Shown: positions 31,105 through 41,139, counted from the first letter of the stretch. The stretch: DNA of 64,000 bases from an uncultured Bacteroidales bacterium (GCA_934675095.1 CAKUPC010000001.1:62001-126000), one strand, 5' to 3'. The notes: a model not told the origin generated them from the sequence alone. Translations and numbers: made by a program.

Positions 31105-34100
31105 ATGAAAGCTTTAACAAGAATATCCATAATGGTCTGCGCACTGCTCTGCCTGGCTGTCTCCCTTTGGGGACAGTCGGGCCGGGTGACCGTGCGCGGA
31201 ACCGTCAGCGACAACGCGGGTCCCCTTCCCGGAGCGACGGTCTATGAGAAAGGGAATATGTCCAACGGCTCTGCGACCGGTGCGGACGGAAAATATTCCA
31301 TCTCCGTGCCCTCGGACGCGACCATAGTCATCTCATGCCTCGGTTACGCCGATGTGGAGGAAAAGGTCGGCGGCCGTCCGGTCATCGATGTGAAGATGAA
31401 TGATTCTGCCGAAACGCTTGCGGCCGCCGAGGTCGTGAGCGTGGGATATGGTTCCGTGGCGAGGCGTGACCTCACCGGTTCCGTCGGAAAGGTGAACATG
31501 GATGAAATCATAAAATCCACTCCGATGAACTTCGACCAGGCTCTTGCCGGCCGTGTCGCCGGAGTCGTCGTCACCACATCCGACGGACAGGTCGGAGCCG
31601 AAGCCAACATCGTGATTCGTGGAAACAACTCCCTCACCCAGTCGTCGGCCCCTCTCTATGTCATAGACGGATTCCCTACCGAGAGCTCATTCGCGTCGTC
31701 AATCAGCCCGGCGGACATCGAGAGCGTCGATGTGCTCAAGGATGCATCCGCATCGGCAATTTACGGAGCCCGGGGAGCTAACGGCGTCATCGTGATAACC
31801 ACGAAGCGCGGCTCGCAGGGAAAACCAAAGGTGAATTTCTCCGCGTCCTGGACGGGCGGGAAGATTGCCAACAAGGTGGATTTGCTCAACGGCTATGAAT
31901 TCGTGCGTCTCGATGAGGAATATGCCCAGGGCACGACCGGCTCACATTCCGGCTACTTTACCGGCTATGACGCCACCGGAGCATACGACTACGACTACTA
32001 TTCGCTGAAGGATTATGAAACACAGCCATACGTCGATTGGCAGGATCAGGTCTACAGGACCTCGTTCTCCCAGAACTACAATGTCTCGGTGAGCGGCGGA
32101 AGCGCGAAGGCAGACAATCTCTACAATGTCAGCTTCAGCGCCCTCGACCAGAACGGTATTCTCGTGGCCTCGGATTTCCAGAGATACTCGGGCAAGGTGA
32201 ACTTCACACAGAACTTTGGGGAAAAGGTAAGTCTCGACGTGATAGGGAGCTTCTCCCGTGCGACGACAAACGGAACCCAGCCGGCCTCGTCGAACCAGGC
32301 GACGACCGTTTCTTCGTACCTTCTCTACTCTGTGTGGGGATTCCGTCCTGTCCGTCCGCTGCGTTTCGGCCCGATCAACGACGCCTTCGTGAACGAACTT
32401 GTGGATGAGGAAATATCCAATCCTGACGCCTTCCGCTTCAACCCGGCGGCTAATGTGCGCAATCAGTACCGCAAGGTCGTGAGGGACTACCTCAACGGAA
32501 GCGCTGCGCTCAACTATGAGATAATCAAGGGACTCAGGCTCCGCATCTCCGGAGGCTACACGCTCTCCAAGAGCCGCAACGAGCAGTTCAACGGCTCCAA
32601 CACCATGACCGGACACCCTGCATTCCCGCTCGGCTACGGTCCTAATGCCCAGATTCTTTGGGACGAGACGCAGACTTGGCTGAACGAGAACACCCTCAAT
32701 TTCGACAGGACATTCGGCCTCGACCATCATTTCCAGGCACTCGTCGGAGTCACTTTTCAGGGCGAGACCACGACCCATCAGGGAGTCGGGGCGCACCACA
32801 TACAGTCCGAGCAGCTCGGGCTTGAGGGAATGAACACCGGTGAGTATCAGGCGATAGAGCCGTACAAGTGGCAGTGGATGCTCGCTTCCGGACTTGCCCG
32901 CGTGAACTATAACTACAAGCACAAGTACTACGTGACCGCATCGTTCCGTGCGGACGGCTCCTCAAAGTTCCCTAAGAGCAACCGCTGGGGATTCTTCCCT
33001 TCGGCCAGCGTCGCGTGGACATTCACGAACGAGGACTGGATGAAGGGTCTGAGCTGGTGGAACAACGGAAAGATCCGTTTCTCATGGGGAGAGACCGGAA
33101 ACAACAGGACATCGACCCCTTACGACTACTACACGCGCTTCCTTTCCCTTCCGGGAAACAACAACAATCAGGACTATGTCCGCGACGGGCAGACTGTCTC
33201 CGGATATTTCCGCTACAATATGCCTAACGAGGACTTGCGCTGGGAGACCACCGAGCAGCTTGACCTCGGACTCGACCTCGCGTTCCTCGACAACAGAATC
33301 TCCATCACTGCGGACATCTATCAGAAGAACACCCGCGACCTGCTTCTTCAGGCGACGATGCCTTCCTCTTCCGGATATGAGAACGCCATGATCAATGTAG
33401 GTTCTATACGCAACAGGGGACTTGAGCTCTCAATAAATGTCGTCCCTGTACGCGCTAAGAACTTCACATGGACATCCACCTTCAATTTCGGAATGAACAA
33501 CAACACCGTGACAGGACTCTCGATGAACCAGACGACGCTCATCTCCACGGTATATTGGAATGACCGCTACTCGTCGCAGACCCCGTATGTCACCAAGGTC
33601 GGGATGCCGACCGGTCTCATGTACGGCTACCGCTACCTCGGAACCTACAAGTACGACGAGTTCACCAACGGAACTCTCCTCAAGGAGGGAATCCCTTACC
33701 TTGAGAGCATGACCAGAAGTTCCGTCAGGCCGGGTGACCCGAAATACGAGGACGTGAACGGCGACGGCATCATCAACGACGCCGACAGGACCGTCATCGG
33801 AGTGGGACAGCCGCTGCACACCGGAGGATGGAACAACACCTTCAACTTCTGCGGGTTCGACCTCAGTGTCTTCTTCAACTGGAGCTATGGCAACAACATC
33901 CTCAACGCCAACCGCCTGATGTTCGAGTACTACGACGGCTCGCAGCTCAACCAGTTCGGAACCATGCGCAATGCCTGGTCGCTGGAGCGCAACCCGCAGA
34001 GCGACATCCCGCGCTCCGGGGCGAGGGGCATGGAATACTACTCGTCGCGTGTTGTCGAGGACGGTTCTTTCCTTCGTATGAAGACCCTCACGCTCGGATA

Positions 34101-34305
34101 CACGATTCCGGACAAGCTTCTCAAAAAGGTGAAGATTTCCTCACTGCGCGTCTATCTCACGGGCGACAACCTGTTCACCATCACGAACTATTCCGGCCCG
34201 GATCCTGAGGTTTCGACGAGAAACTCGGTGCTGACGCCGGGTTTCGACTGGTCGGCATATCCGCGCGCAAGGACAATCACGGGAGGAATCTCACTCACAT
34301 TCTAA
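31105..34305 (+). CDS. susC: SusC/RagA-family TonB-linked outer-membrane transporter
   Basis: A 1066-residue beta-barrel. After the signal peptide (to GQS at 26) there is a carboxypeptidase-D regulatory-like domain (VRGTVSDNAGPLPGATVYEKG), then the plug with the SusC signature KDASASAIYGARGANGVIVITTKRG near 210-235, and the barrel ending in an aromatic residue (GGISLTF). It imports oligosaccharides together with the SusD lipoprotein encoded 13 bases downstream. The gene lies in the middle of the locus rather than at its start, behind five enzyme or binding genes, so all depend on the upstream promoter or on an internal one that I could not identify. Confidence 0.97.
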   Translation: MKALTRISIMVCALLCLAVSLWGQSGRVTVRGTVSDNAGPLPGATVYEKGNMSNGSATGADGKYSISVPSDATIVISCLGYADVEEKVGGRPVIDVKMNDSAETLAAAEVVSVGYGSVARRDLTGSVGKVNMDEIIKSTPMNFDQALAGRVAGVVVTTSDGQVGAEANIVIRGNNSLTQSSAPLYVIDGFPTESSFASSISPADIESVDVLKDASASAIYGARGANGVIVITTKRGSQGKPKVNFSASWTGGKIANKVDLLNGYEFVRLDEEYAQGTTGSHSGYFTGYDATGAYDYDYYSLKDYETQPYVDWQDQVYRTSFSQNYNVSVSGGSAKADNLYNVSFSALDQNGILVASDFQRYSGKVNFTQNFGEKVSLDVIGSFSRATTNGTQPASSNQATTVSSYLLYSVWGFRPVRPLRFGPINDAFVNELVDEEISNPDAFRFNPAANVRNQYRKVVRDYLNGSAALNYEIIKGLRLRISGGYTLSKSRNEQFNGSNTMTGHPAFPLGYGPNAQILWDETQTWLNENTLNFDRTFGLDHHFQALVGVTFQGETTTHQGVGAHHIQSEQLGLEGMNTGEYQAIEPYKWQWMLASGLARVNYNYKHKYYVTASFRADGSSKFPKSNRWGFFPSASVAWTFTNEDWMKGLSWWNNGKIRFSWGETGNNRTSTPYDYYTRFLSLPGNNNNQDYVRDGQTVSGYFRYNMPNEDLRWETTEQLDLGLDLAFLDNRISITADIYQKNTRDLLLQATMPSSSGYENAMINVGSIRNRGLELSINVVPVRAKNFTWTSTFNFGMNNNTVTGLSMNQTTLISTVYWNDRYSSQTPYVTKVGMPTGLMYGYRYLGTYKYDEFTNGTLLKEGIPYLESMTRSSVRPGDPKYEDVNGDGIINDADRTVIGVGQPLHTGGWNNTFNFCGFDLSVFFNWSYGNNILNANRLMFEYYDGSQLNQFGTMRNAWSLERNPQSDIPRSGARGMEYYSSRVVEDGSFLRMKTLTLGYTIPDKLLKKVKISSLRVYLTGDNLFTITNYSGPDPEVSTRNSVLTPGFDWSAYPRARTITGGISLTF

Positions 34306-34318
34306 GGAGGACACGTTT

Positions 34319-36070
34319 ATGAAAAGGATAAGAAACATATTTGTCGGATTTTCGGCCGCTCTGCTTCTCGGAGGCTGCAACCTTCTGGACGTGAAGCCGA
34401 ACATCATCACGGAGGAGACCTTCTACACCTCCTCCTCACAGGCGCAGCTGGCTCTCAACGGAGTCTATGGAGTCCTGAACAGCTGGCAGCTCTACGGCTG
34501 CAACCTCATTCTGGACCTGAACTACAACAGCGACATCGTGCAGTACATGTCCACGACCAACTCCACTATGAAGGGCGCGTGCTTCGAGATTGACGCCAAT
34601 TCGGACGACGTCTATCAGACCTGGACATGGCTCTACAAGGGAGTGCGCAACGCCAACGCTTTTCTCGAAAACATCGAGGGAACTGACTTCGACCCGGAAG
34701 GGAAGATGGAGGCCCAGGCGAGGTTCCTTCGCGCATACTACTACTTCATCCTCGCGCAGAACTACATCAATGTCCCTCTCCGTTTGAGAGCCATTGACTC
34801 CTACAGCGACGTGAAGTGCCCGGCCACTCCTCAGCTTGAGGTGATGCAGTTCGCGGCTTCCGAGATGGAGAAATGCCTCGAAACCATAACCGACGACCTG
34901 ACATACGCGCCGTCCGACGTGACGAAGACCACCGTTGAGGGCATACTCGCGAGGGTCTATCTCTATATGGCCGGCGAGGCCGTGAGCGGCACGACCGAGA
35001 CTCAGAAGCACGAATATTTCGGCAAGGCCGCCGACTATGCGAAGATGGTCATCGAGAGCGGCAAGCATCAGCTGAACCCGGACTACAGTCAGGTGTTCAT
35101 CAACATGATCGGAGACAAGTACGACAAGGAATACCACGAGTCCATGTGGGAGGCCGACTTCCTCGGAGACCGTTCCTCTCCGGACTACTACGGCAACAGC
35201 CGCTGGGGCGAGCTGAACGGCCTGCGCAGTTCCAACTCGGGAACGAACTACTCCGACATGAACGCCAACTTCGCATACGGACTGTTCTGCAACACGATAA
35301 GGCTGTGGGACATCTACATGAAGGAAGACCGTGTGAGACTTGAGAAGAACCTGTCCTATGTTACAGACAAGCGTCAGGAATGGACGCTTCCGCCGTACCA
35401 CTACAACGGCACCGGTGAGGAGGGCTGGCTCTATCCTTACGGCGGCGACCCGAACGACACGCGCAAGCTCATCGCCGGGATAGACAAGACTCCTTACTAC
35501 ACCTCCGGTGCGCAGATCGCGAACAGAAACTCTACAAACGAGGACCCGACCTACAATCCGGGCAGCCGCTACTGCGGCAAGTTCCGCCGCGAGGTGCAAT
35601 ACGAGGGACGCAAGAACTTCAAGTGCATCTGGTGCGGAATCAATGTCCCTCTTTTGCGCTACTCCGATGTGCTTCTGATGTATGCCGAGGCCATGTGCGA
35701 ATATAACGGCGCCCCTTCGGAGGATCTGTATAACGTGATTCTCCCTATCCGTGACAGGGCCGGAGTCGCCACTGAGCCGTTCGCGAAGTACTCGACATTG
35801 GAGAAATTCCGTCAGTTCATCCGCAACGAACGTGCACGCGAGCTCTGCTTCGAGGGCCTCCGCAAGTTCGATCTTCTCCGCTGGGGAATCTACCTCGATT
35901 CGATGAACGAGGTCGCCTCCTTGGCCGTGACGGACTCCAAATGGGGAACATCTACGGCAAAGAACTATGTCACGCTCGTCGATCGTCTCGGAGAAAAGAA
36001 CAATTGCCTGCCGATACCGTCCCTCGAACTGGCGGTAAACACTGAACTGAAGCAAAACCCTCTTTGGTAA
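34319..36070 (+). CDS. susD: SusD/RagB-family glycan-binding lipoprotein
   Basis: A 583-residue lipoprotein (lipobox LLGGC). The N-terminal SusD-like segment (FYTSSSQAQLALNGVYGVL) and the TPR helices that contact SusC are visible, as is the RAYYYFILAQNYINVPL stretch. The RagB end has FIRNERARELCFEGLRKFDLLRWG and the closing IPSLELAVNTELKQNP. SusD acts as the lid of the SusC channel and captures glycans. Start codon ATG at 34319 after an AAGGAGG-like purine run, stronger than usual for this genome. Confidence 0.97.
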   Translation: MKRIRNIFVGFSAALLLGGCNLLDVKPNIITEETFYTSSSQAQLALNGVYGVLNSWQLYGCNLILDLNYNSDIVQYMSTTNSTMKGACFEIDANSDDVYQTWTWLYKGVRNANAFLENIEGTDFDPEGKMEAQARFLRAYYYFILAQNYINVPLRLRAIDSYSDVKCPATPQLEVMQFAASEMEKCLETITDDLTYAPSDVTKTTVEGILARVYLYMAGEAVSGTTETQKHEYFGKAADYAKMVIESGKHQLNPDYSQVFINMIGDKYDKEYHESMWEADFLGDRSSPDYYGNSRWGELNGLRSSNSGTNYSDMNANFAYGLFCNTIRLWDIYMKEDRVRLEKNLSYVTDKRQEWTLPPYHYNGTGEEGWLYPYGGDPNDTRKLIAGIDKTPYYTSGAQIANRNSTNEDPTYNPGSRYCGKFRREVQYEGRKNFKCIWCGINVPLLRYSDVLLMYAEAMCEYNGAPSEDLYNVILPIRDRAGVATEPFAKYSTLEKFRQFIRNERARELCFEGLRKFDLLRWGIYLDSMNEVASLAVTDSKWGTSTAKNYVTLVDRLGEKNNCLPIPSLELAVNTELKQNPLW

Positions 36071-36079
36071 ATTCTGATT

Positions 36080-37138
36080 ATGAAAACGAATACACTGCAA
36101 AATACAATTCTTGTCCTGCTGGGATGCGCCGCGCTTGCTTCCTGCTCCCAGCAGAACATCGTGACTCCGGTGGATTTCTCCGTCAGCCTCGACGGGGACA
36201 ATGTCTATCGTCCCGGGCAGCCGGTTCACTTCAAGTTCTCCGGCGATGCGGACTATATGGTTTTCTACAGCGGGGAGAAAGGACATGAGTTCCGCTACCG
36301 CGACCGGACGTCAGTTCCTATGGAGGATGTGACGAATGTCACGTTGAACATGGAATATATGATGAACTGGGGCTGGCAGGGGCAGAGAAGCTGCCTTGAT
36401 GTCTATGTCTCAAAGACGTTCCCCGGACTTCTCGGCACTGAGGGGGACTTGGAAGCGAACGGAAAGGCGGACCGGGAGACAGTGAAGAAAATGGTTGAGG
36501 GCATGACGGCGGACGGAGAAATGGAAGGGTGGCAGAAGCTGGAGTTCGACGACATCCATGCGATTCGTGAAACGATATATAAGCACAGCTATGACATCAC
36601 TGATTATAAGGACGATTTCTGCCTGGCAATCCACTGGCATCCTAACACGCTGAACTTCACCCGCAACCAGGCCACCTACTACATCAACGGAAACATAGTG
36701 ATGACCCACAGCGGGGGCGAGAAAGTCGTGACGGACCTCTCCGACATCGAGCTGAACCACATCGTGATGAATGAGCAGGATCCTCCATATCTCGGGAAGA
36801 ACCCGCTGCGGAGAGGGGACACGACATCCGTGGCCACCTGCCATTTCGACAACAGCCGCTACACCATATTCTGTGAGGGCACGAATCCTCATTTCCTGCC
36901 GTACGAGATAGACGTGTGGATATTCTCCCGAATCATGCCTCTGAACTCGGTCGTCAAGGACAGCGGAAAGCACATCAAGAACATGATGAATCCCATCTAT
37001 GACTACGAGTACGCCTACAGCGAACCGGGCACCTACAAGGCCGTGTTCCATGGTGTGAACGACAACTATCAGGGACATTCCGAAAGCGTCCGGGAGGTGA
37101 CGGTCATCGTGGCGGACGACCCTGTCTTCAAGGAATGA
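36080..37138 (+). CDS. DUF5017 surface lipoprotein, SusE-position glycan-binding candidate
   Basis: A 352-residue lipoprotein (lipobox LASC at residue 22). The mature part begins with a PKD/Ig-like DUF5017 segment (VDFSVSLDGDNVYRPG, HFKFSGDADYMVFYSGEKG), followed by an unrecognised beta-rich middle and a final strand (GTYKAVFHGVNDNYQG). Genes at this place, directly after susD, usually encode surface glycan-binding proteins of SusE/SusF type; DUF5017 is known from such loci. Gap to susD is nine bases. Confidence 0.8.
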   Translation: MKTNTLQNTILVLLGCAALASCSQQNIVTPVDFSVSLDGDNVYRPGQPVHFKFSGDADYMVFYSGEKGHEFRYRDRTSVPMEDVTNVTLNMEYMMNWGWQGQRSCLDVYVSKTFPGLLGTEGDLEANGKADRETVKKMVEGMTADGEMEGWQKLEFDDIHAIRETIYKHSYDITDYKDDFCLAIHWHPNTLNFTRNQATYYINGNIVMTHSGGEKVVTDLSDIELNHIVMNEQDPPYLGKNPLRRGDTTSVATCHFDNSRYTIFCEGTNPHFLPYEIDVWIFSRIMPLNSVVKDSGKHIKNMMNPIYDYEYAYSEPGTYKAVFHGVNDNYQGHSESVREVTVIVADDPVFKE

Positions 37139-37197
37139 CGGGGTGTCCCATGGAAAGAAGCATCAAAATCATTAACCACATAAATGAATCAACGATT

Positions 37198-37320
37198 ATG
37201 AAAAAAGAAAACTACATTGCTCCGGAATTCCTCGTCGATGAACTGAGGACGGAAGCCGGCTTCGCCCAGTCGGGGGGGGCAGAAAACGAGGCCTATGACT
37301 ATGAAAAATTCACCTGGTAA
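37198..37320 (+). CDS. 40-residue Gly-Gly peptide
   Basis: A 40-residue product starting MKKENYIAPEFLVDEL and ending in YEKFTW, encoded between the DUF5017 gene and the third beta-helix gene. The residues SGG at 26-28 are followed by an acidic, aromatic 12-residue tail, so it looks like a leader with a double-glycine site and a short product. Similar short MKKxxYIAP peptides ending in tryptophan are common but unexplained in Bacteroidota, as I recall. The two glycine codons form a run of eight G (37272-37279), where replication slippage would shift the frame. The ATG at 37198 is the natural start; an upstream in-frame extension is open but unlike the family. Confidence 0.7.
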   Translation: MKKENYIAPEFLVDELRTEAGFAQSGGAENEAYDYEKFTW

Positions 37321-37332
37321 AACTATTTTGTC

Positions 37333-39390
37333 ATGAAAAGAGTATTCAGATATATGATTATGTCGGCTGCGGCCGTTGTGGCCGTGGCCTGCGCCAAGGA
37401 AATTGTTGAAACGGCGAATCCTTCGGGCGGAAATGAGCCGGAGGGCGAGGGCGTGACCTTCACCGCTTACATTCAGAACGACGAAGCCCCCGCGTCACCG
37501 TCGGGGACAAAGGTTGCGATTGCCATTGACGAGACTGCGGGAACGGCCAAGGTGTCGTTCACGGCGGGGGATGTCGTCGCCGTTTCCGCACAAAGGATGG
37601 GCACTGACGGAAAAACGGAGACCATCGTTGACCGCATTACACTCAAGGCTGAGAATATAAATGCCGACGGCTCGGCAACTTTCGAGTCAAAGATTGTTCC
37701 GGCTGATGCGGAGACTTATCTGGCTTATTTCAGCGACAAGAACACATTGAGCTATTTTGAATGGCCATCGAAAGTTTACACAAATGCAAAAAGGGATGGG
37801 TATGATTTCATCGAAATTGCCGCCGGAAGGATTCCTCACGCTGCGTTTGCAAGCTGCGGCAGCGACAGGAAGCTGTCCTTCAGGAATATGCTGACGCTTC
37901 TCAAGTTTCAGACAGAGACTTCGGGCGTTTCTTCCGTGGAGTTCAAGGGCAACAATGGTGAGAATGTCATCGGAATGCTGGTCGGAAACTACAGTACCGG
38001 CGCGGTGAGCCTCACGTCATACCAGCCAGAGACGAATTGTTTCCCGGTTGCCAAGGCCATTGTCTCCGCTCCGAATACGGACTGCTACATCGCGCTTGCT
38101 CCCGGCGTAACCCTGTCCAAGGGCTTCACGATGACTGCATACGACGCTTCCGGCAAAGTCCTCTTCGCCTCGAAGTACGACAAGTCCTTCACGACGGCTG
38201 CCGGCAAACTCTTGGACTTCGGCAAGCTCGAAGATCATCAGATGACCCCGTACGACCTCTGGCAGGCCGGCTACGACCTCGAAATCGGCGGCAAGACCTA
38301 CAACAAGGCGGAGTATGGTGACGGCAGGCTTGTAACTTCTGAGATTGGCTTCTGGGGCAACATGACTTACGGAAAGAACAATGATGGCAAGAACGGAGGT
38401 GTTTATTTCATAGACAATGGAGGAAGCCTTAAAGTCGGTCCCAGCAATTATTACTCATCAATCATCGTTGTAGGCAATACTCCGGGAAAAAGGGCGGATG
38501 TCACATTCACTTCCGGCGGCAATTATTTTCTTGGATCGGAAGAGAACCTCTCGCATCATGTCTTGGCATTCCGGAATGTGACCATTACAAATCAGAATGC
38601 GACTGTTGACATTATTAACGCCTATAGTGATCAGAATGATTCCAAGAAGACTTTGGGCGAATTGATTTTTGACGACTGCCGTATAAATGTAAACCGCGAT
38701 TTTGTGACGAGAAAGGCGACGGACCAGACAATCGAGGGGATAACAATCGTCAACTCGGACATTCTGGTAATGAAAGACGGTGCTTCTTTCTTCAGTACTC
38801 ACACTGTGACAGGATTTTCGCTCGGAAATGTCACAGTGAAAAACAATGTGGTGTGGAGCGACGGGACATCCGGCACATACGAGGACGGAAGAGAGTTCCA
38901 TTTCATCAATGCACCTTTTGCAAATGGCGCTACATTGGGCGATGTGCTGTTTGAAAACAATACATTCTACAATGTTGATACAGGAATACTAAATAAGAGT
39001 GTATGGTTCACAAGGGGCTATCTCACGTTCTGTGATGCGAAAAGCATTTCCGTGAAAAATAATCTTTCGTTCACGACCGCACCAACCCCCAAGGCTGATG
39101 CGCAAGTTAATGAAAAACAGAGATTTGTGGGTCTGCTTAGTGCCAAAGGTATGAAAAAAGACGCTGTTTTTGCGATTTCCAGTCAGGAGAACAATTGGCA
39201 TGACTATCCTCAGATTGCATTTCTGAGCGCGAGCGACGGGTGTGAATATACAAAGGGAACAGTCAGCGGAGTGACGCTCGTCAACAATGCGGATGTAAAA
39301 GAATTTGTTAATCCTTTCGAGTCGTTCGACCTGACGACCGGAGCGTTCAAGATGAAGTCCGGCTACACTCAGTACGGTGCGCAGAGATAG
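37333..39390 (+). CDS. Fimbrillin-like and beta-helix lipoprotein (third paralogue)
   Basis: A 685-residue lipoprotein (lipobox AVAC). Residues of about 35-290 are fimbrillin-like (VTFTAYIQNDE, VSFTAGDVVAVSAQR, ALAPGVTLSKGFTMTAYD), a different anchor from the second helix protein but like the first GH16. The beta-helix starts with LWQAGYDLEIGGKTYNK and ends with NPFESFDLTTGAF and YGAQR. Its helix is therefore shared with the genes at 24076 and 28755, and its anchor with the gene at 22130. The base composition is lower in GC in the helix part than in its neighbours. Ligand or substrate unknown. Confidence 0.75.
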   Translation: MKRVFRYMIMSAAAVVAVACAKEIVETANPSGGNEPEGEGVTFTAYIQNDEAPASPSGTKVAIAIDETAGTAKVSFTAGDVVAVSAQRMGTDGKTETIVDRITLKAENINADGSATFESKIVPADAETYLAYFSDKNTLSYFEWPSKVYTNAKRDGYDFIEIAAGRIPHAAFASCGSDRKLSFRNMLTLLKFQTETSGVSSVEFKGNNGENVIGMLVGNYSTGAVSLTSYQPETNCFPVAKAIVSAPNTDCYIALAPGVTLSKGFTMTAYDASGKVLFASKYDKSFTTAAGKLLDFGKLEDHQMTPYDLWQAGYDLEIGGKTYNKAEYGDGRLVTSEIGFWGNMTYGKNNDGKNGGVYFIDNGGSLKVGPSNYYSSIIVVGNTPGKRADVTFTSGGNYFLGSEENLSHHVLAFRNVTITNQNATVDIINAYSDQNDSKKTLGELIFDDCRINVNRDFVTRKATDQTIEGITIVNSDILVMKDGASFFSTHTVTGFSLGNVTVKNNVVWSDGTSGTYEDGREFHFINAPFANGATLGDVLFENNTFYNVDTGILNKSVWFTRGYLTFCDAKSISVKNNLSFTTAPTPKADAQVNEKQRFVGLLSAKGMKKDAVFAISSQENNWHDYPQIAFLSASDGCEYTKGTVSGVTLVNNADVKEFVNPFESFDLTTGAFKMKSGYTQYGAQR

Positions 39391-39417
39391 GGGCGCGATA
39401 ACATTTAAACACAGTCT

Positions 39418-41139
39418 ATGACGAAAAAGTCGATAATGACGTTTGCGGCGACACTGACGGCACTCCTGCTGTCAGTGCCGTCTTTTGCCGGGGACGGGTC
39501 GCGGGAGACCCTGCCGCTGGTTCCTTATCCACGGAGCGTTGAAATTCACAGGGGCATCTTTGATGCGGAGGGCGCGGAGGTCGTGTGCCGTTCGCTCACT
39601 CCGAAGGAGGCTGCGGCGGTTGAGGGCTTTGCGGAGAACCTTTCGGCCATTTCCGCGAAGCGCGGACGGGGCAGAATCGTGTTCGACCGGGACACGACGC
39701 TTGCCGACGAGGCGTACAGGATTGCCGTGGGACGGCATTCCGTCGAGGTGTTCTCGTCCTCATATTCAGGAACTTTCTATGCGATTCGGACCCTTCAGCA
39801 GCTTCTTCCCACGGGAATCTATGGGCCGGGGATAATGAAGGCTCTGTCGCCGGAGGGTGAGAAGAGACATTTCGCTCCCGGGTCGGAGCACGCGGCGGTG
39901 AAGGACGCCGCCCTTGTGTGCTGCGGAGAGGGTGAATACGGGGACTTTAAGATTCCGTGCATGGAGATTGAGGATTCGCCCCGCTTTGCCTATCGAGGGG
40001 CGGGGCTGGACTGCTCGCGGCATTTCTTCACGGTGGAGAGCGTCAAGAACTTCCTCCGCGTGATGTCGTTCTACAAGATGAACCGTTTCCACTGGCACCT
40101 GACCAACGATGCCGGGTGGCGTGCGGAAATCCGGAAATATCCCAAACTCACGGACGAGGGCGCTTTCAGGAACGGCATAATGACCTCTCACGTGAAGGGA
40201 CTCTACCGGGGCGGGCGGTACGGCGGCTACTACACGCAGGAGCAGATGCGCGAGATTGTGCGCTATGCCGACTCCCTCGCGATTACCGTGGTCCCGGAGA
40301 TTTGCCTGCCCTCGCACATAGAGTCGGCGCTGGTCGCCTACCCCGAGCTCGGCTGCACCGGAGGCTCCTATCAGCTGCGGAACAAGATCGGGGTCTATCC
40401 CGAGATTCTCTGCGCAGGCAAGGAGACGAGCTACGAGTTCATCGACGATGTGCTTGGGGAGCTCTGCGAAATTTTCCCCGGCGAATATTTCCACATCGGA
40501 GGGGACGAATGCCTCAAGACCAGATGGGAGGAATGTCCTCGCTGTCAGGCGAAAATCCGGGAGCTCGGACTTGAGGACAGCGAAGAGTGGAAGGCTGAGA
40601 ACTATCTTCAGAACTATCTGACCCACAGGGTGCAGGAGATGCTTGCAAGGCGCGGGAAGAAGCTCATAGGCTGGGACGAAATCATCGAGGGAGACCTCGG
40701 GCCCGGGGCGACTGTCATGTCGTGGCGCGGCACAAAGGGAGGCGTCAAGGCCGTTTCCAAGGGGATGGAGGTGGTCATGGCTCCGACCGACCACTGCTAC
40801 CTCGACTACATTCAGTCCGATATGCCCGACATCGAGCCGCCGTCCATCGGCTACTGGCTTCCGTTCGAGAACTCCTACAACTTCAATCCGACGGACGGCA
40901 TTGCTCCGGAACAGCAGCCCCTTGTCAAGGGCGTGGAGTGCGAACTCTGGACGGAGTTCATAGTGACTGAGAACCACCTTCACTACATGATGCTTCCGCG
41001 CCTTTTGGCGGTGAGCGAGGTGCAGTGGTGCGCTCCGGAGTCCCGCGACATTGAAAGGATACGCGATGCCGTCCTTTCTGCCCATTTCCCTCTGCTCCGC
41101 AGTCAGGGGTATGTGTATTGCAGGGCGATTGAAAGATAG
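39418..41139 (+). CDS. GH20 beta-N-acetylhexosaminidase
   Basis: A 573-residue exported enzyme with a signal peptide ending near SFAG. A small GH20b domain (LVPYPRSVEIHRG) precedes the TIM-barrel with the FHWHLTNDAGWR motif and the catalytic pair Asp363-Glu364 in HIGGDE. It removes terminal GlcNAc or GalNAc with retention through substrate-assisted catalysis. Its presence suggests that the polysaccharide or glycoprotein handled by this locus carries N-acetylhexosamine. No lipobox, so periplasmic. Gaps to neighbours are 27 and 49 bases. Confidence 0.94.
   Translation: MTKKSIMTFAATLTALLLSVPSFAGDGSRETLPLVPYPRSVEIHRGIFDAEGAEVVCRSLTPKEAAAVEGFAENLSAISAKRGRGRIVFDRDTTLADEAYRIAVGRHSVEVFSSSYSGTFYAIRTLQQLLPTGIYGPGIMKALSPEGEKRHFAPGSEHAAVKDAALVCCGEGEYGDFKIPCMEIEDSPRFAYRGAGLDCSRHFFTVESVKNFLRVMSFYKMNRFHWHLTNDAGWRAEIRKYPKLTDEGAFRNGIMTSHVKGLYRGGRYGGYYTQEQMREIVRYADSLAITVVPEICLPSHIESALVAYPELGCTGGSYQLRNKIGVYPEILCAGKETSYEFIDDVLGELCEIFPGEYFHIGGDECLKTRWEECPRCQAKIRELGLEDSEEWKAENYLQNYLTHRVQEMLARRGKKLIGWDEIIEGDLGPGATVMSWRGTKGGVKAVSKGMEVVMAPTDHCYLDYIQSDMPDIEPPSIGYWLPFENSYNFNPTDGIAPEQQPLVKGVECELWTEFIVTENHLHYMMLPRLLAVSEVQWCAPESRDIERIRDAVLSAHFPLLRSQGYVYCRAIER

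Noticed and set aside
34436..36286. A 616-codon open frame opposite susD
   Set aside because: Shadow of susD in a GC-rich frame; the product is a Val/His/Arg-rich mixture without motifs.
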